Under the pieces are notes generated by a model, which saw only the letters and a list, made by a program, of their open reading frames with translations, was not told the origin of the DNA and did not search any database. Shown piece after piece: positions 62,704-64,000 of a DNA stretch of 64,000 nucleotides. Made by a program: the position numbers and the translations under genes. Positions within the stretch are counted from its first letter, which is position 1. The number at the start of each line of letters is the position of its first letter. Where the stretch lies: contig NC_037091.1 in NCBI RefSeq assembly GCF_002994745.2, positions 30,878,612 to 30,942,611 on the forward strand, in the 5' to 3' direction. The stretch is from Rosa chinensis (taxonomy: Eukaryota; Streptophyta; Magnoliopsida; Rosales; Rosaceae).

Positions 62704-64000
62704 GATGGATAAGTCATGGATGCATGCTGATAGAAGATCAAAGAAGTTTGAGCTAGGACTAGCAGAGTTTCTCAAGTTTGCCGAGTCTAATGCCAATAAC
62801 AAAAACAAGATTTCTTGTCCTTGCTTGAAATGTAGTAACACGGAGGGATTTTCTATTGGAGTTATTAAGGATCATATATTTTGGAATGGTATTAACGAGA
62901 GTTATAAGCATTGGAGGTGGCATGGGGAACTTACTACATCTGCTATGAATGACAATAGAGTTGAATCTGAAACTGTAGATTGGGAACCTGGGATGGGGGA
63001 GAATGATGTAGAAATAGGAGAAAGTGAGGATGAGCAGATTTCCGAAGACTCGAATGAGTTTTTGAAGTATGTAGAGGATGGGGATCAACCTTTGTACCCT
63101 AGTTGTACCAAGACAACCAAGCTAAATGGTCTGATTCAGACCTTCAATTTGAAAGCAAAGCATGGAATGACCGATGCTTGCTATTCAGATATGCTTATCA
63201 TGATTGGGGGTTTGCTTCCTGAAGGGAATCAGCTTCCTCTGTCTTTGTATGAAGCTAAAAAGACACTTAGTGCTTTAGGGATGGAGTATGAAAAAATTCA
63301 TGCATGTCCTAATGACTGCATCTTGTATAGACAGCAGCATGCGGATGCTCTTATCTGCCCCAACTGTGGTGTTCCAAGGTGGAAATTGGGTAGGGATAAA
63401 ACTGTGAAAGAAGGGATACCTGCGAAGGTTTTGTGGTATTTTCCACCAAACCTGGAAATGGGTATTAGGGTTGGTTTGAACCCAAAAGTTGGTGCCAAAA
63501 AGGATAAATTACCTCTGGCTAGCTGGAACTTGATGCTTGTTGAAAAAAAAATAGTTTGCGGCTCTTTTTTTGAAATGACGGTTCCTATTCGGTTTTCGTC
63601 AAATGTAAGGAATCTTGTCTCTATGGAGGATTTAAAACTTGTTGGTCTGAAATCGCATGACTGTCACACTTTCATGCACATTCTTCTTCCTGTTGCTTTA
63701 CGTTCTGTTCTTGAGAAGCCGGTTAGGTATGCTATCATCCGCTTCTGCCTTTTCTTCAAGGCAATATGTGCTAAAGTGATCGACGTTTCGAAGTTGGAAA
63801 AAATGCAAGCAGATTTGGTTGTTACTATTTGTTTATTGGAGAAGTACTTCCCGCCTTCATTTTTCGACATTATGATCCATCTAACTGTGCATCTCGTGAG
63901 AGAAGTTCAGCTTTGTGGTCCAGTATTTTTTCGGTGGATGTACCCCTTTGAGAGGTACATGAAAGTCTTTAAAGGGTGGGTTAGATGTCGAAGGCATCCT
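62704..64000 (+). CDS. TNP2-type CACTA transposase, partial, catalytic core apparently deleted
   Basis: Open without a stop from ATG 62704 to the window edge (432 codons). Residues about 1-75 are the transposase-associated domain (MDKSWMHADRRSKKFELG, ISCPCLKC, WRWHGE). An acidic linker follows, then KHGMTDACYSDML, HACPNDCILYR and a CPNCGVPRWK zinc-ribbon-like motif ending near residue 240 with AKVLWYFPP. In intact relatives the Transposase_21 catalytic core comes next. Here the text passes within a few residues to MGIRVGLNPK and then to the DUF4218 region (RNLVSMEDLKLVGLKSHDCH, YFPPSFFDIMIHLTVHLVRE, RWMYPFERYMK). About 400 residues including the acidic catalytic residues therefore seem to be missing in frame. 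The product could still bind DNA or partners but should not catalyse transposition. Confidence 0.82.

Larger units (their letters stand above)
59798..64000 (+). mobile_element. CACTA (En/Spm) element, left part; right end outside window
   Basis: The terminus CACTATGCCAAAAAG at 59798 is followed by subterminal CAGACAAC/GTTGTCTG units in both orientations (59840-60100), including a 34-bp perfect palindrome. A TNP2-type transposase ORF in the same orientation starts at 62704. The subterminal motif differs from that of the 15176-19013 element (ACAACAG), so it is another family. The right terminus and TSD cannot be tested here. Confidence 0.82.

Overview
This is a stretch of a flowering-plant nuclear chromosome (dicot; a Rosaceae-like genome is a guess based on the style of the receptor-like protein and LTR elements). 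The evidence is spliced genes with GT/AG introns, a large Cf-type receptor-like protein (RLP), plant Ty1/copia and Ty3/gypsy-type LTR elements, CACTA transposons, a Helitron end and many dinucleotide microsatellites. Most of the window is transposable-element sequence.

Left part (1-7870): an LTR-like fragment with a TATA box, then a truncated Ty1/copia element on the minus strand (copia A). Copia A is split by a 3.3 kb solo LTR at 731-4060. Next comes a Cf-like RLP gene (7994-11047, minus) broken by two single-base frame shifts, followed by a small duplicated RLP fragment joined to the start of a lectin-receptor-kinase-like gene. A short Helitron, a MITE and (CT)n/(TA)n tracts follow.

Middle-left (15176-19013): a non-autonomous CACTA element with CAA target-site duplications (TSDs) and subterminal ACAACAG/CTGTTGT repeats. 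It carries three consecutive 72-nt LRR exons, with introns, from a host LRR receptor kinase. Beyond it lie a long foldback (20187-20352) and one unassigned ORF.

Core (about 22660-53411): a three-level nest, all on the minus strand. A LINE reverse transcriptase is split by copia B (23060-51723, TSD ATTAT). Copia B is split by a 22.5 kb tandem multimer of a non-coding LTR element (25760-48215, TSD CATGA). The multimer reads LTR-internal-LTR-internal-LTR-internal-LTR with a 6.57 kb period. Long LTRs (2756 bp), a 3.8 kb internal domain with no gag-pol, an iMet-type primer-binding site and a polypurine tract fit a LARD (large retrotransposon derivative).

Right part: the one apparently intact host gene is a three-exon gene for an organellar bL25-family ribosomal protein (54346-56575, minus). 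It is followed by an LTR-like sequence with TATA and (CT)n, and then the left end of a second CACTA element starting at 59798. That element's transposase ORF (62704 to the window edge) is open but appears to have lost the catalytic core by an in-frame deletion.

The strongest signals for follow-up are the tandem LARD array with one diverged terminal LTR, the array of covarying hairpins with an invariant loop in the copia leader, the LRR exons captured by CACTA, and the catalytic-core-less transposase ORF.
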